In this document: one piece after another, positions 57,094-64,000 of the stretch | Position numbering within the stretch: the first letter of the stretch is position 1 | How the letters are laid out: every line of letters starts with the position of its first letter | DNA from: Halomonas urmiana | GTDB taxonomy: Bacteria > Pseudomonadota > Gammaproteobacteria > Pseudomonadales > Halomonadaceae | Reading direction: 5' to 3' | Assembly (NCBI RefSeq): GCF_005780185.1 | Contig: NZ_VBUI01000004.1 | Coordinates: 1-64,000, forward strand | DNA: 64,000 bases | Notes under the pieces: model-generated | Database searches by the model: none | The model's input: only the letters and a program-made list of their open reading frames with translations | What the model was told of the DNA's origin: nothing | Translations under genes and position numbers: made by a program

Positions 57094-59631
57094 TCAGCCG
57101 CGCCGCTTGGTGCGGGCGGTCGCCTCAGCGGCGAGCGGATCCTCCGGCCAGGGGTGCTTGGGATAGCGGCCGCGCATCTCGCGGCGCACCTCCGGATAGC
57201 CGTTGGCCCAGAAGCTCGCCAGGTCGGCGGTGACCTGCAGCGGCCGCCGCGCCGGCGAGAGCAGGTGCAGGAGCACCGGCTCGCGCCCGTCGGCGACCCG
57301 CGGCGAGCCCTGCCAGCCGAAGCACTCCTGCAGCTTGACCGCCAGCACCGGCGGCTTGCCCGCAAGGCACGGCGTGTAGTCCAGCCGATGGCTGGCACCA
57401 CTGGGCACCGACAGGCGCGGCGGCGCCAGCGCGTCGAGGCGCGCGCGCAGCGGCCACGCCAGCGAATCGGTGAGGATGTGCGCAAGCGGCAGCTGCTCCA
57501 CCGTCTCGAGGCGGGTCACGCCGTCGAGGTAGGGCCCGAGCCACGCTTCCAGGGTCTCGAGCAGGGCCGACGTCGACCAGTCCGGCCAGGCACCCTCTGC
57601 TTTGCCGGCAGCGTCGTCGCCGCCCTCTTCGCCGTTACGGTTAAAGGCTCGGCGCAGCAGCGCCACCCGGCCGCGCAGCTGCTCGGCCTCGTCGCCGAAG
57701 GGCAGCCGCTCGCGGCGCCGCAGGGCCGCCAGCAGGGCGGCCTTCACCGCCTCCGGCGGCAGCCGATGCAGCGGCCGACGCTCGAGCACCACGCCGTCGA
57801 GCCCGCGCACCTGCTCGCCGAGCATCCGGCCCTGGGCGTCGGACCACTCGAGGCTCGCTCGCCACTCGCGGGTCTCGGGATAGAGCGCCTCGAGCCGCTC
57901 GGGCGCCAGCGCCACTGCGCGGAAGATCCGCGCGCCACTGGCCTCGCCGTCAAGCTCGGCGGCCACCAGCAGCGGCGCATGGGCCAGCGGATGCGCCTCG
58001 GGCAGGGTCGCGAGCGTCCCGCCCGCCAGGCGAAAGCGCCCGGGCTCGAGTCGCTGGCCGATGCGCTCCGGGTAGGCCAGCGCCAGGAGCTCGCCCAGCG
58101 GCGCCAGACTGATCGCATCCCCTCCTGCCGCGGAAAGCCCCACGCCGGCGATGCGCGCCAGGCGTTGCGCCTCCTGATGCCACTGGCGATGCGCCTTCGG
58201 CGCGGCCAGTCGCGCGGCGAGCGCCCGCTCCAGGTCACGCTCCTGATCGAGATCGCGCCCCTCCAGGGCGGCCACCAGGGCGCAGGCGAGCGGCCAGGCC
58301 TCGAGCTCGGCCGCGCGCTCCAGCATCACCGCCAGGCGCGGATGGGTCGGCCAGCGCACGCAGGCGCGGCCCAGGGCGGTGAGATGACAGGCGGCGTCCA
58401 GCACGCCGAGGCGCGTCAGCAGCGCGCGCCCGGCCGCGAGTGCCCCGGCGGGGGGCGGCGTCACCCAGCAAAGCTCGCCCGGGTCGGTGATGCCCCAGCG
58501 CGCCAGCTCGAAGGCCAGCGGCGAGAGATCCGCCTGGCGAATCTCCGGCTCGCCGTGGGGAATCAACGGCTGCTCCTCGGCCCATAGCCGCACGCAGCGC
58601 CCCGGCCCCTGGCGGCTGGCGCGGCCGCGGCGCTGGTCGGCGCTGGCCCGGTTGACGCGACGCGTCGCCAGCCGGGTCAGCCCGGTGCGCGGCTGGAAGA
58701 CCGGCACCCGCTCCTGGCCGGCGTCGATCACCAGGCGCACACCGTCCACGGTGACACTCGACTCGGCGATCGCGGTGGCGAGCACCACCCGCCGCCCCTC
58801 GGGGTCCGGGCGCAGGGCGCGCCGCTGGGCCTCCAGCGCCAGGCGTCCGTGCAGCTCCACGATGCTGAGCTCCGGCGCCCGTGCCGCCAGCTCCCGGGCC
58901 AGGCGGCGGATCTCGCCCACCCCGGGCAGGATCACCAGGGCATCGCCCGTCCTCGCTTCATCCGGGAGCGTCTCGTCCAGTGCCTCGAGCACCGCCGCGG
59001 CCTGCTGGCGGGCGGCGTCCTCACGCGGGCGCAACGGGCGATGGCGCGTCTCGACGGGGAAGCTGCGCCCCGGGCAGTCGATCACCGGCGTGGCCTCGCC
59101 GAGCACGCCCAGCAGGGCGTCGACGTCGAGGGTCGCCGACATCACCAGCAGGCGCAGGTCGTCACGCAGGCCCTGCTGAGCGTCCAGGGTCAGGGCGAGC
59201 CCCAGGTCGGCCTCCAAGCTGCGCTCGTGGAACTCGTCGAAGATCACCCCCGCCACCCCCTCGAGCATGGGATCCTCCTGGAGCATGCGGGTCAGCACGC
59301 CCTGGGTGACCACCTCGAGCCGGGTAGCCGGCCCGACTCGGCTCTCGCCGCGCATGCGATAGCCCACCGTCTCGCCGACCCGCTCACCCAGCGACTCGGC
59401 CATGAAGCCGGCCGCCAGCCGCGCCGCCACCCGACGCGGCTCCAGCAGCAGGAGCCGCCCGTCACGACACCAGGGCGCGTCGAGCAGCGCGAGCGGCACC
59501 CGGGTGGTCTTGCCGGCGCCGGGCTCGGCGACCAGCAGCGCCCGGGAATGGGCGGCCAGGGCGGCCTGGATCTCGTCCAGGCGCGCGTCGATGGGCAGGG
59601 AGGTCGTTGAAGGATCGTCACCGCAGTTCAT
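57094..59631 (-). CDS. hrpB: ATP-dependent RNA helicase HrpB
   Basis: An 845-residue DEAH-box helicase. Walker A is EPGAGKTTRVP, motif II DEFHER, motif III MSATLD and motif VI QRRGRASRQGPGRC. The C-terminal HrpB domain (about 500-845) includes SLEWSDAQGRMLGEQ and the typical ending with YPKHPWPEDP. HrpB is a monomeric helicase common in gammaproteobacteria. The gene converges closely on the P-type ATPase gene. Confidence 0.95.
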   Translation of the reverse strand: MNCGDDPSTTSLPIDARLDEIQAALAAHSRALLVAEPGAGKTTRVPLALLDAPWCRDGRLLLLEPRRVAARLAAGFMAESLGERVGETVGYRMRGESRVGPATRLEVVTQGVLTRMLQEDPMLEGVAGVIFDEFHERSLEADLGLALTLDAQQGLRDDLRLLVMSATLDVDALLGVLGEATPVIDCPGRSFPVETRHRPLRPREDAARQQAAAVLEALDETLPDEARTGDALVILPGVGEIRRLARELAARAPELSIVELHGRLALEAQRRALRPDPEGRRVVLATAIAESSVTVDGVRLVIDAGQERVPVFQPRTGLTRLATRRVNRASADQRRGRASRQGPGRCVRLWAEEQPLIPHGEPEIRQADLSPLAFELARWGITDPGELCWVTPPPAGALAAGRALLTRLGVLDAACHLTALGRACVRWPTHPRLAVMLERAAELEAWPLACALVAALEGRDLDQERDLERALAARLAAPKAHRQWHQEAQRLARIAGVGLSAAGGDAISLAPLGELLALAYPERIGQRLEPGRFRLAGGTLATLPEAHPLAHAPLLVAAELDGEASGARIFRAVALAPERLEALYPETREWRASLEWSDAQGRMLGEQVRGLDGVVLERRPLHRLPPEAVKAALLAALRRRERLPFGDEAEQLRGRVALLRRAFNRNGEEGGDDAAGKAEGAWPDWSTSALLETLEAWLGPYLDGVTRLETVEQLPLAHILTDSLAWPLRARLDALAPPRLSVPSGASHRLDYTPCLAGKPPVLAVKLQECFGWQGSPRVADGREPVLLHLLSPARRPLQVTADLASFWANGYPEVRREMRGRYPKHPWPEDPLAAEATARTKRRG

Positions 59632-59763
59632 TCATTCACTCTGGTTGGTCGCCCCCGCCCAGCGGCCTCTGGGCTCGCACGGATGGCAGGGGTCGTTGAA
59701 AGTCGCGTCGCGTGGCCGGCTTGCCGGCGAGCTCATCCGGCACTAGCCTTGACTCTCGCGACT

Positions 59764-59777
59764 TGACCGATAGGTCA
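59764..59777. promoter_or_regulatory. RutR-like operator upstream of the NCS2 permease
   Basis: TGACC-GATA-GGTCA, a 5-bp inverted repeat with a 4-base spacer, 49 bases before the permease ATG. It matches the arms of the RutR box known in E. coli (TTGACCAnnTGGTCAA), though not the inner bases. A second copy with the same arms lies at 62074. Confidence 0.6.
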
Positions 59778-59825
59778 GGAAATGTCAGTTTCGATTTTCC
59801 GTACACAACAACAATAGGTTTTGGT

Positions 59826-61202
59826 ATGCAACAGACCTCCACCTCCCACGCCGACGGGCACCCGCGCGCGGCATCGTCTCCCGGCGCCGGATTGCCGCTG
59901 CTCGACCGCTGGTTCGGCGTCAGTCGGCGCGGCTCGACGCTGAAGACCGAGATCCTGGCCGGCATCGCCACCTTTCTGGCCGGAATGTACATCATCGTGG
60001 TCAATCCGGCCGTGCTCTCGGATGCCGGCATCCCCTTCTCCGCGGCGCTCTCGGCCACGGTGCTGATCAGCTTCATGAGCAGCCTGGCCATGGGGCTCTA
60101 TGCGCGTAACCCCATCCTGGTGGCGCCGGGCATGGGCATGAACGCGCTCTTCACCTACACCCTGGTGCTGGGTGCGGGCCTCACCTGGGAAGTGGCGCTG
60201 GGCTGCGTCTTCTGGTCCGGGGTGATGTTCGCGGTGCTGGCGATGTTCAACGTGCGCCGCGCGATCATCGAGGCCATCCCGCTGTCGCTGCGCTACGCCA
60301 TCACCTGCGGCATCGGGCTCTTCATCACCTTCATCGGCCTGCAGAACGCCGGCTTCATCGTCGGCAGCGACGCCACCCTGGTCACCCTGGGCAACATGGA
60401 CGCGAGCCTGGCGACCTTCTTCCTCGGCCTGGTGGCCACCGGGGTGTTCGTGATCCTGCGCTTCAACGGCGCGCTGATCATGGGCATCGCCCTGACCACG
60501 CTGCTGGCCGCGCCCATGGGCCGGCTGTGGGGCGACGAGGTGATGGTCGCCTGGAACGGCCTGGCCGCCTGGCCCGACTTCGGCGCCGTGATGCAGGTCG
60601 ATATCCTCGGCGCTCTGAAGGTCGCCTACCTGCCGTTCATCTTCGTGATGCTGTTCACCAACTTCTTCGATGCGCTCTCCTGCTTCATGGCGCTGTCGGA
60701 GTCGGCGGACCTGAAGGACGAGGACGGCAACCCGCGCAACCTCAAGCGTTCGATGACGGTGGATGCCTTCGCCTCGATGATCGCCGCGCCGCTTGGGACC
60801 AGCGCCGCCCAGACCTTCATCGAATCCGGCGCCGGGGTCGCCCAGGGCGGACGCACGGGCCTGGTGGCCGTAGTCATCGCCCTGCTCTTCCTGCCCTTCC
60901 TGTTCCTGTCGCCGCTGCTGTCGCTGGTGCCCGGGGTCGCCACCGCGCCGGCCCTGGTGCTGGTGGGGCTCTTCATGATGGCGCCCATCGCCAAGATCGA
61001 CTGGGCCCACTTCGATCAGGCACTGCCGGCCTTCCTGGCGATCATCCTGATGCCGCTGACCTACTCGATCACCCTCGGCATCGCCTTCGGCTTCATGAGC
61101 TTCGTGCTGATCAAGGCCCTGACCGGGCGGATCAATGAGATCAAGCCGGCGATGTGGGTCTCCGCGGCCCTCTCGGTGCTGATGCTGCTCACCGCCCAGT
61201 GA
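59826..61202 (+). CDS. NCS2 (AzgA/PbuG-type) purine permease
   Basis: A 458-residue permease of the AzgA-like nucleobase group, with about twelve segments, including LLDRWFGVSRRGSTLKTEILAGIATFLAGMYIIVVNP, GMGMNALFTY and the FFDALSC stretch. It imports adenine, guanine or hypoxanthine with protons. I chose the ATG at 59826, since the upstream 38 codons are not family-like. It carries a RutR-like box upstream and lies beside rutR-xdhAB, so it supplies purines for degradation. Confidence 0.92.
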   Translation: MQQTSTSHADGHPRAASSPGAGLPLLDRWFGVSRRGSTLKTEILAGIATFLAGMYIIVVNPAVLSDAGIPFSAALSATVLISFMSSLAMGLYARNPILVAPGMGMNALFTYTLVLGAGLTWEVALGCVFWSGVMFAVLAMFNVRRAIIEAIPLSLRYAITCGIGLFITFIGLQNAGFIVGSDATLVTLGNMDASLATFFLGLVATGVFVILRFNGALIMGIALTTLLAAPMGRLWGDEVMVAWNGLAAWPDFGAVMQVDILGALKVAYLPFIFVMLFTNFFDALSCFMALSESADLKDEDGNPRNLKRSMTVDAFASMIAAPLGTSAAQTFIESGAGVAQGGRTGLVAVVIALLFLPFLFLSPLLSLVPGVATAPALVLVGLFMMAPIAKIDWAHFDQALPAFLAIILMPLTYSITLGIAFGFMSFVLIKALTGRINEIKPAMWVSAALSVLMLLTAQ

Positions 61203-61221
61203 GGGAGAACGGATCCTCGCC

Positions 61222-61254
61222 GAGGGCCGCGGGGTGCTTCACCCCACGGCCCTC
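61222..61254. terminator. Terminator hairpin between the NCS2 permease and rutR
   Basis: Arms GAGGGCCGCGGGGTG (61222-61236) and CACCCCACGGCCCTC (61240-61254) form a 15-bp stem with one mismatch and a 3-base loop. It lies between two convergent genes. No long T-run follows. Confidence 0.7.
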
Positions 61255-61273
61255 AATCACCACCCGGGTCAGG

Positions 61274-61957
61274 TCAGGAATGGGCGTGATTTCCTCTCGC
61301 CGCCTCCGTCTGCGTGGGATGCCGGACCCCACAGCCCTTGATCACCACTCGGGTCAGGAAGTCGGTGATGTCCTCCAGGTCGTCGTCGTCGAGCGCCTCG
61401 CGGCCGGTGATGCCCAGCACCTGAGCCTCGAAGTCGGCGTAGTGCTGGGTGGAGGACCAGATCAGGAAGATCAGCCAGACCGGGTCGACCGGATCCATCA
61501 GGCCCCGGTCGGCCCACTCGCGAAACACCGCGGCGCGGCTCTGCACCCAGTCGCGCAGCTCGCCGCTCAGGTACTCCTGCAGGAAGGGCGCCCCGCCGAG
61601 GATCTCGCTGGCGAACAGCCGCGAGCCCTCGGGGTGACGGCGCGACATCTGCATCTTGGAACGGATGAAGGCGGAGAGCACCTCGGCGGGGTCGTCTTCC
61701 GCGGAGATGTCGTCGAGCATCACGTTCCAGCGCTCCATCATCCGCTCGAGCAGACGAACGTAGAGCGTGCGCTTGCTGCCCATGTAGTAGAGGACATTGG
61801 ACTTCGGCAGGCCCGCCTCCTCGGCGATCGCCTGGAGGCTCGCCCCCCGGTAGCCGTGTCGGGCGAAGACTCGCTCCGCGGCCGCCAGGATCGCCTGCTC
61901 GTTGCGCCGGCGGATGGCGCCGCCTTCCTGTTCGCTGGGGTGTTCTGCCTTGGCCAT
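61274..61957 (-). CDS. rutR: RutR-like TetR family regulator of purine/pyrimidine catabolism
   Basis: A 227-residue TetR protein that resembles E. coli RutR along its length: LPKSNVLYYMGSKRTLY in the helix-turn-helix, ASRLF-like GSRLFASEILGGAPFLQEYL, and FLIWSSTQHYADFEAQV. RutR senses uracil (or thymine) and controls pyrimidine and purine breakdown. It sits beside xdhA and the NCS2 permease, and two RutR-like boxes lie upstream of those genes. The effector here may be a purine or uracil. Confidence 0.88.
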   Translation of the reverse strand: MAKAEHPSEQEGGAIRRRNEQAILAAAERVFARHGYRGASLQAIAEEAGLPKSNVLYYMGSKRTLYVRLLERMMERWNVMLDDISAEDDPAEVLSAFIRSKMQMSRRHPEGSRLFASEILGGAPFLQEYLSGELRDWVQSRAAVFREWADRGLMDPVDPVWLIFLIWSSTQHYADFEAQVLGITGREALDDDDLEDITDFLTRVVIKGCGVRHPTQTEAARGNHAHS

Positions 61958-62073
61958 GGGCCCTCGCTGCTGTCGACCGGGACGTTCCGGCCATGAGCTT
62001 GCCTGAGAGGCGCCCCACTAGGCAATTCGCGCCGCGTCCAGCCAAAAAATCTGCCGGCGGACCTTGCTAAAGC

Positions 62074-62087
62074 TGACCATTTGGTCA
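62074..62087. promoter_or_regulatory. RutR-like operator in the rutR-xdhA intergenic region
   Basis: CTGACCATTTGGTCAA contains TGACC-ATTT-GGTCA and fits the RutR consensus TTGACCAnnTGGTCAA except at the first base. It lies 53 bases upstream of xdhA and 117 bases upstream of the divergent rutR, so it could control both. Confidence 0.75.
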
Positions 62088-62139
62088 AGAATTAAAATAT
62101 TCCCTGCTTCGGCCACTACAACCACAAACGGAGCCGACC

Positions 62140-63648
62140 ATGATCGACTTCTATCTCAACGGAAGGCGGCAGCGCTGCAGCGACGTGACCGCCGACACCA
62201 GCATCCTCGAGCTGTTGCGCACCCACCTCGGCCAGACCGGCACCAAGGAAGGCTGCGCCTCCGGTGACTGCGGCGCCTGCACCGTGGCGATCGGCGAGCC
62301 CGACGCCGGCGGCGGCGAGCTGCTCTACCACAGCGCCAACGCCTGCATCACGCCGGCCCACCAGCTCGACGGCTGCCACCTGGTCACCGTGGAGGGGCTG
62401 GCCTCGGGCGAGCGCCTCCACCCGGCCCAGGCCGCGATGGTCGACTGCCACGGCAGCCAGTGCGGCTTCTGCACGCCGGGCATCGTGATGTCGCTGTTCA
62501 CCCTCTACGAGCAGCAGCGCCGGGGTGGTGAAGAGCCCCCCGCCCCGCTGACCCAGGAACGCCTGGAGGCGGCGCTCGGCGGCAACCTCTGCCGCTGCAC
62601 CGGCTACCGGCCGATCCGCGATGCCGCCCTCTGCATGAACGACTACCCGGCGGCCGACCCGGCCTGGGCCGAGGACCCCGGACTGGCCGGCAGCGTCGCC
62701 TGGCTGCGCCGCCCGCGCAGCGGCGAGCCCGCCGCCGATGGCCACTACGTGGCGCCCCAGGACCTCGCCGCCCTGCGCGCCCTCAAGGCCAAGCGCCCCG
62801 CCGCGCGACTGGTGGCCGGAGGCACCGACCTGTGGCTGGAGACCACCCAGCAGCTCAAGTCGCTGGAGGATCTCATCGATGTGCGCCAGGTCGCCGAGCT
62901 GAACGCCATCGAGGAGGTGGAGGCGGGCTGGTGGATCGGCGCCGCCGTGACCCTGGCCCGGCTGATGCCGCTGCTCGCCGAACCCTATCCGGCCTTCGAG
63001 CACCTGATGCACCGCTTCGCCTCCTCGCAGATTCGCCACCGGGCGACCCTGGGCGGCAACGTCGCCAACGCCTCGCCGATCGGCGACACCCCGCCGGTGC
63101 TGCTGGCCCTGGACGCCCGCCTGCGCCTGGACGGCCCCCGCGGCAGCCGCGAACTGCCGCTCGCCGATTTCTTCCTCGACTACAAGTGCACGGCGCTGGC
63201 CGAGGATGAATTCATCGCCGCGATCTTCCTGCCACGCCCGGACAGCGCCACTCACCTCAAGGTATGGAAGCTCTCCAAGCGCCGTGAGGACGACATCTCC
63301 GCGGTGCTGGGCGCCTTCGCCTGGCGCCTGGAGGACGGCGTGATGCGCGACGTCCACCTGGCCTTCGGCGGCATGGCGGCGATTCCCCGTCGCGCCCCGG
63401 CGGCCGAGGCCGCCCTGGAGGGCCGTACCCCGGATGCCGAGGCCTTCTCCGCCGCCCGCAAGGCGCTCGCCGAGGAGCTCGCGCCGATGACGGACGTGCG
63501 CGGCAGTGGGAACTACCGCCGCGTCGCCGCCGGCAACCTGCTCGAACGCCTGCGCCTGATGATCGCCGCCGACGGCGACCCGGCCGACAACAACAGCGAC
63601 AACCGCGACTCTGCGACCAAGGTGACTCTCGATGCGTACGCTCACTAG
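62140..63648 (+). CDS. xdhA: Xanthine dehydrogenase small subunit (2Fe-2S and FAD)
   Basis: A 502-residue XdhA subunit. The first [2Fe-2S] cluster motif is GCASGDCGACTVAI and the second pair is QCGFCTPGI with GNLCRCTGYRPI. The FAD-binding domain follows (VAGGTDLWLE and ATLGGNVANASPIGDTPP). It passes electrons from the molybdenum site of XdhB to NAD+. It overlaps xdhB by 17 bases and is controlled by a RutR-like box upstream. The final ~15 residues (rich in Asn and Asp) are variable. Confidence 0.96.
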   Translation: MIDFYLNGRRQRCSDVTADTSILELLRTHLGQTGTKEGCASGDCGACTVAIGEPDAGGGELLYHSANACITPAHQLDGCHLVTVEGLASGERLHPAQAAMVDCHGSQCGFCTPGIVMSLFTLYEQQRRGGEEPPAPLTQERLEAALGGNLCRCTGYRPIRDAALCMNDYPAADPAWAEDPGLAGSVAWLRRPRSGEPAADGHYVAPQDLAALRALKAKRPAARLVAGGTDLWLETTQQLKSLEDLIDVRQVAELNAIEEVEAGWWIGAAVTLARLMPLLAEPYPAFEHLMHRFASSQIRHRATLGGNVANASPIGDTPPVLLALDARLRLDGPRGSRELPLADFFLDYKCTALAEDEFIAAIFLPRPDSATHLKVWKLSKRREDDISAVLGAFAWRLEDGVMRDVHLAFGGMAAIPRRAPAAEAALEGRTPDAEAFSAARKALAEELAPMTDVRGSGNYRRVAAGNLLERLRLMIAADGDPADNNSDNRDSATKVTLDAYAH

Positions 63649-64000
63649 GCTTTCTACCGCGCCCGATGATGCGCGTGCCAACTCGCCCGACTCCGCCGAT
63701 CAGCGCCCCCGGCAGCGCAACCAGGGCGACGCGCCGCTGGCCCGTGAGACCGTCGCCCCTCAGGGTAGCGCCGGCAGCGCCCGCGCCCACGAGAGCGCGG
63801 TCAAGCACGTCACCGGGCGAGCCGCCTATATCGACGACCTGCCGGTCCCGCGAGACTGCCTTCACGTGGCGCTGGGCCTGTCGCCGGTGGCCCATGGCCG
63901 GCTGAACCGACTCGAGCTGGAGAAGGTCAAGGCCGCCCCCGGCGTGGTGGACGTCATCACCCTGGCCGACGTGCCCGGCCATACCGACATCGGCCCGGTG
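63632..64000 (+). CDS. xdhB: Xanthine dehydrogenase large subunit (partial, runs off the window)
   Basis: The first 123 codons of the molybdopterin subunit. After a variable ~45-residue leader, the family start appears: HESAVKHVTGRAAYIDDLP, then LHVALGLSPVAHGRL and GVVDVITLADVPG. The ATG at 63632 overlaps the xdhA stop. The catalytic part lies outside the window. Confidence 0.93.
   Translation, partial: MRTLTRLSTAPDDARANSPDSADQRPRQRNQGDAPLARETVAPQGSAGSARAHESAVKHVTGRAAYIDDLPVPRDCLHVALGLSPVAHGRLNRLELEKVKAAPGVVDVITLADVPGHTDIGPV

Overview
The window reads as chromosomal DNA of a halophilic or marine gammaproteobacterium, most likely a Halomonas-type member of the Halomonadaceae. This is inferred from the high GC content, the many uptake systems for organic acids, amino acids and quaternary amines, complete accessory catabolic operons, and individual proteins that look like their gammaproteobacterial counterparts (RluF, HrpB, RutR, YchJ, HutU). 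No rRNA or tRNA gene was seen.

Layout. 1-1175: tail of a TetR regulator translationally coupled to a DMT exporter. 1405-6299 (minus): a TRAP transporter operon (dctP, a TetR gene, dctQ, dctM) ending in a metal-dependent amidohydrolase. 6473-7503: azlC-azlD. 7564-14172 (minus): a Wadjet/MksBEFG-type SMC plasmid-defence operon (jetC, jetB, jetA, jetD). Its jetC is split by an apparent one-base frameshift. Upstream lies a low-GC stretch (about 14.2-16.0 kb) with an AlpA-like DNA-binding gene, a small unknown gene and a 12-bp tandem repeat. 16.0-16.7 kb holds a small unknown gene and a broken outer-membrane protein gene.

16962-28772 is the most interesting part. A long minus-strand operon runs hutI-hutG-hutU, then a class III CoA-transferase, an acyl-CoA dehydrogenase, etfB, etfA and a YjiH-family membrane protein. 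A divergent YjiH paralogue and hutC follow. Identical TGTATATACA palindromes sit in front of hutI, the divergent transporter and hutC. There is no hutH (histidine ammonia-lyase). I propose that the locus feeds a urocanate precursor such as imidazolepropionate into the hut pathway by CoA activation and ETF-linked dehydrogenation; this is inference.

28.9-32.0 kb is a decayed zone with shuffled sensor/response-regulator/EAL remnants, an MFS transporter with an acidic tail, and a frameshifted small gene. 32232-35907 is a quaternary-amine-type ABC importer (permease, ATPase with CBS domains, permease, binding protein), followed by a 5'-truncated MmgE/PrpD gene, a nitrilase-family amidase and a Na+/alanine symporter. 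39.9-43.3 kb holds small housekeeping or stress genes (PEBP, pirin, VOC, YbaK). 43.4-44.2 kb holds a broken VOC copy and an ORF-less group II (probably IIC) intron remnant lying just after the terminator of mmsA. mmsA, a DddP-like M24 protein and a 2OG-Fe(II) oxygenase (44261-48209) with a divergent LysR gene could form a DMSP/acrylate or related C3 catabolic unit. 49.3-54.1 kb contains a GlxA-type regulator, small proteins, a truncated nfo, a DUF938 methyltransferase, rluF and ychJ. 54288-59631 contains a P-type ATPase and hrpB. 59826 to the end is a purine-catabolism block: an NCS2 permease, a RutR-like regulator, xdhA and the start of xdhB, with RutR-like boxes in front of the permease and of xdhA.
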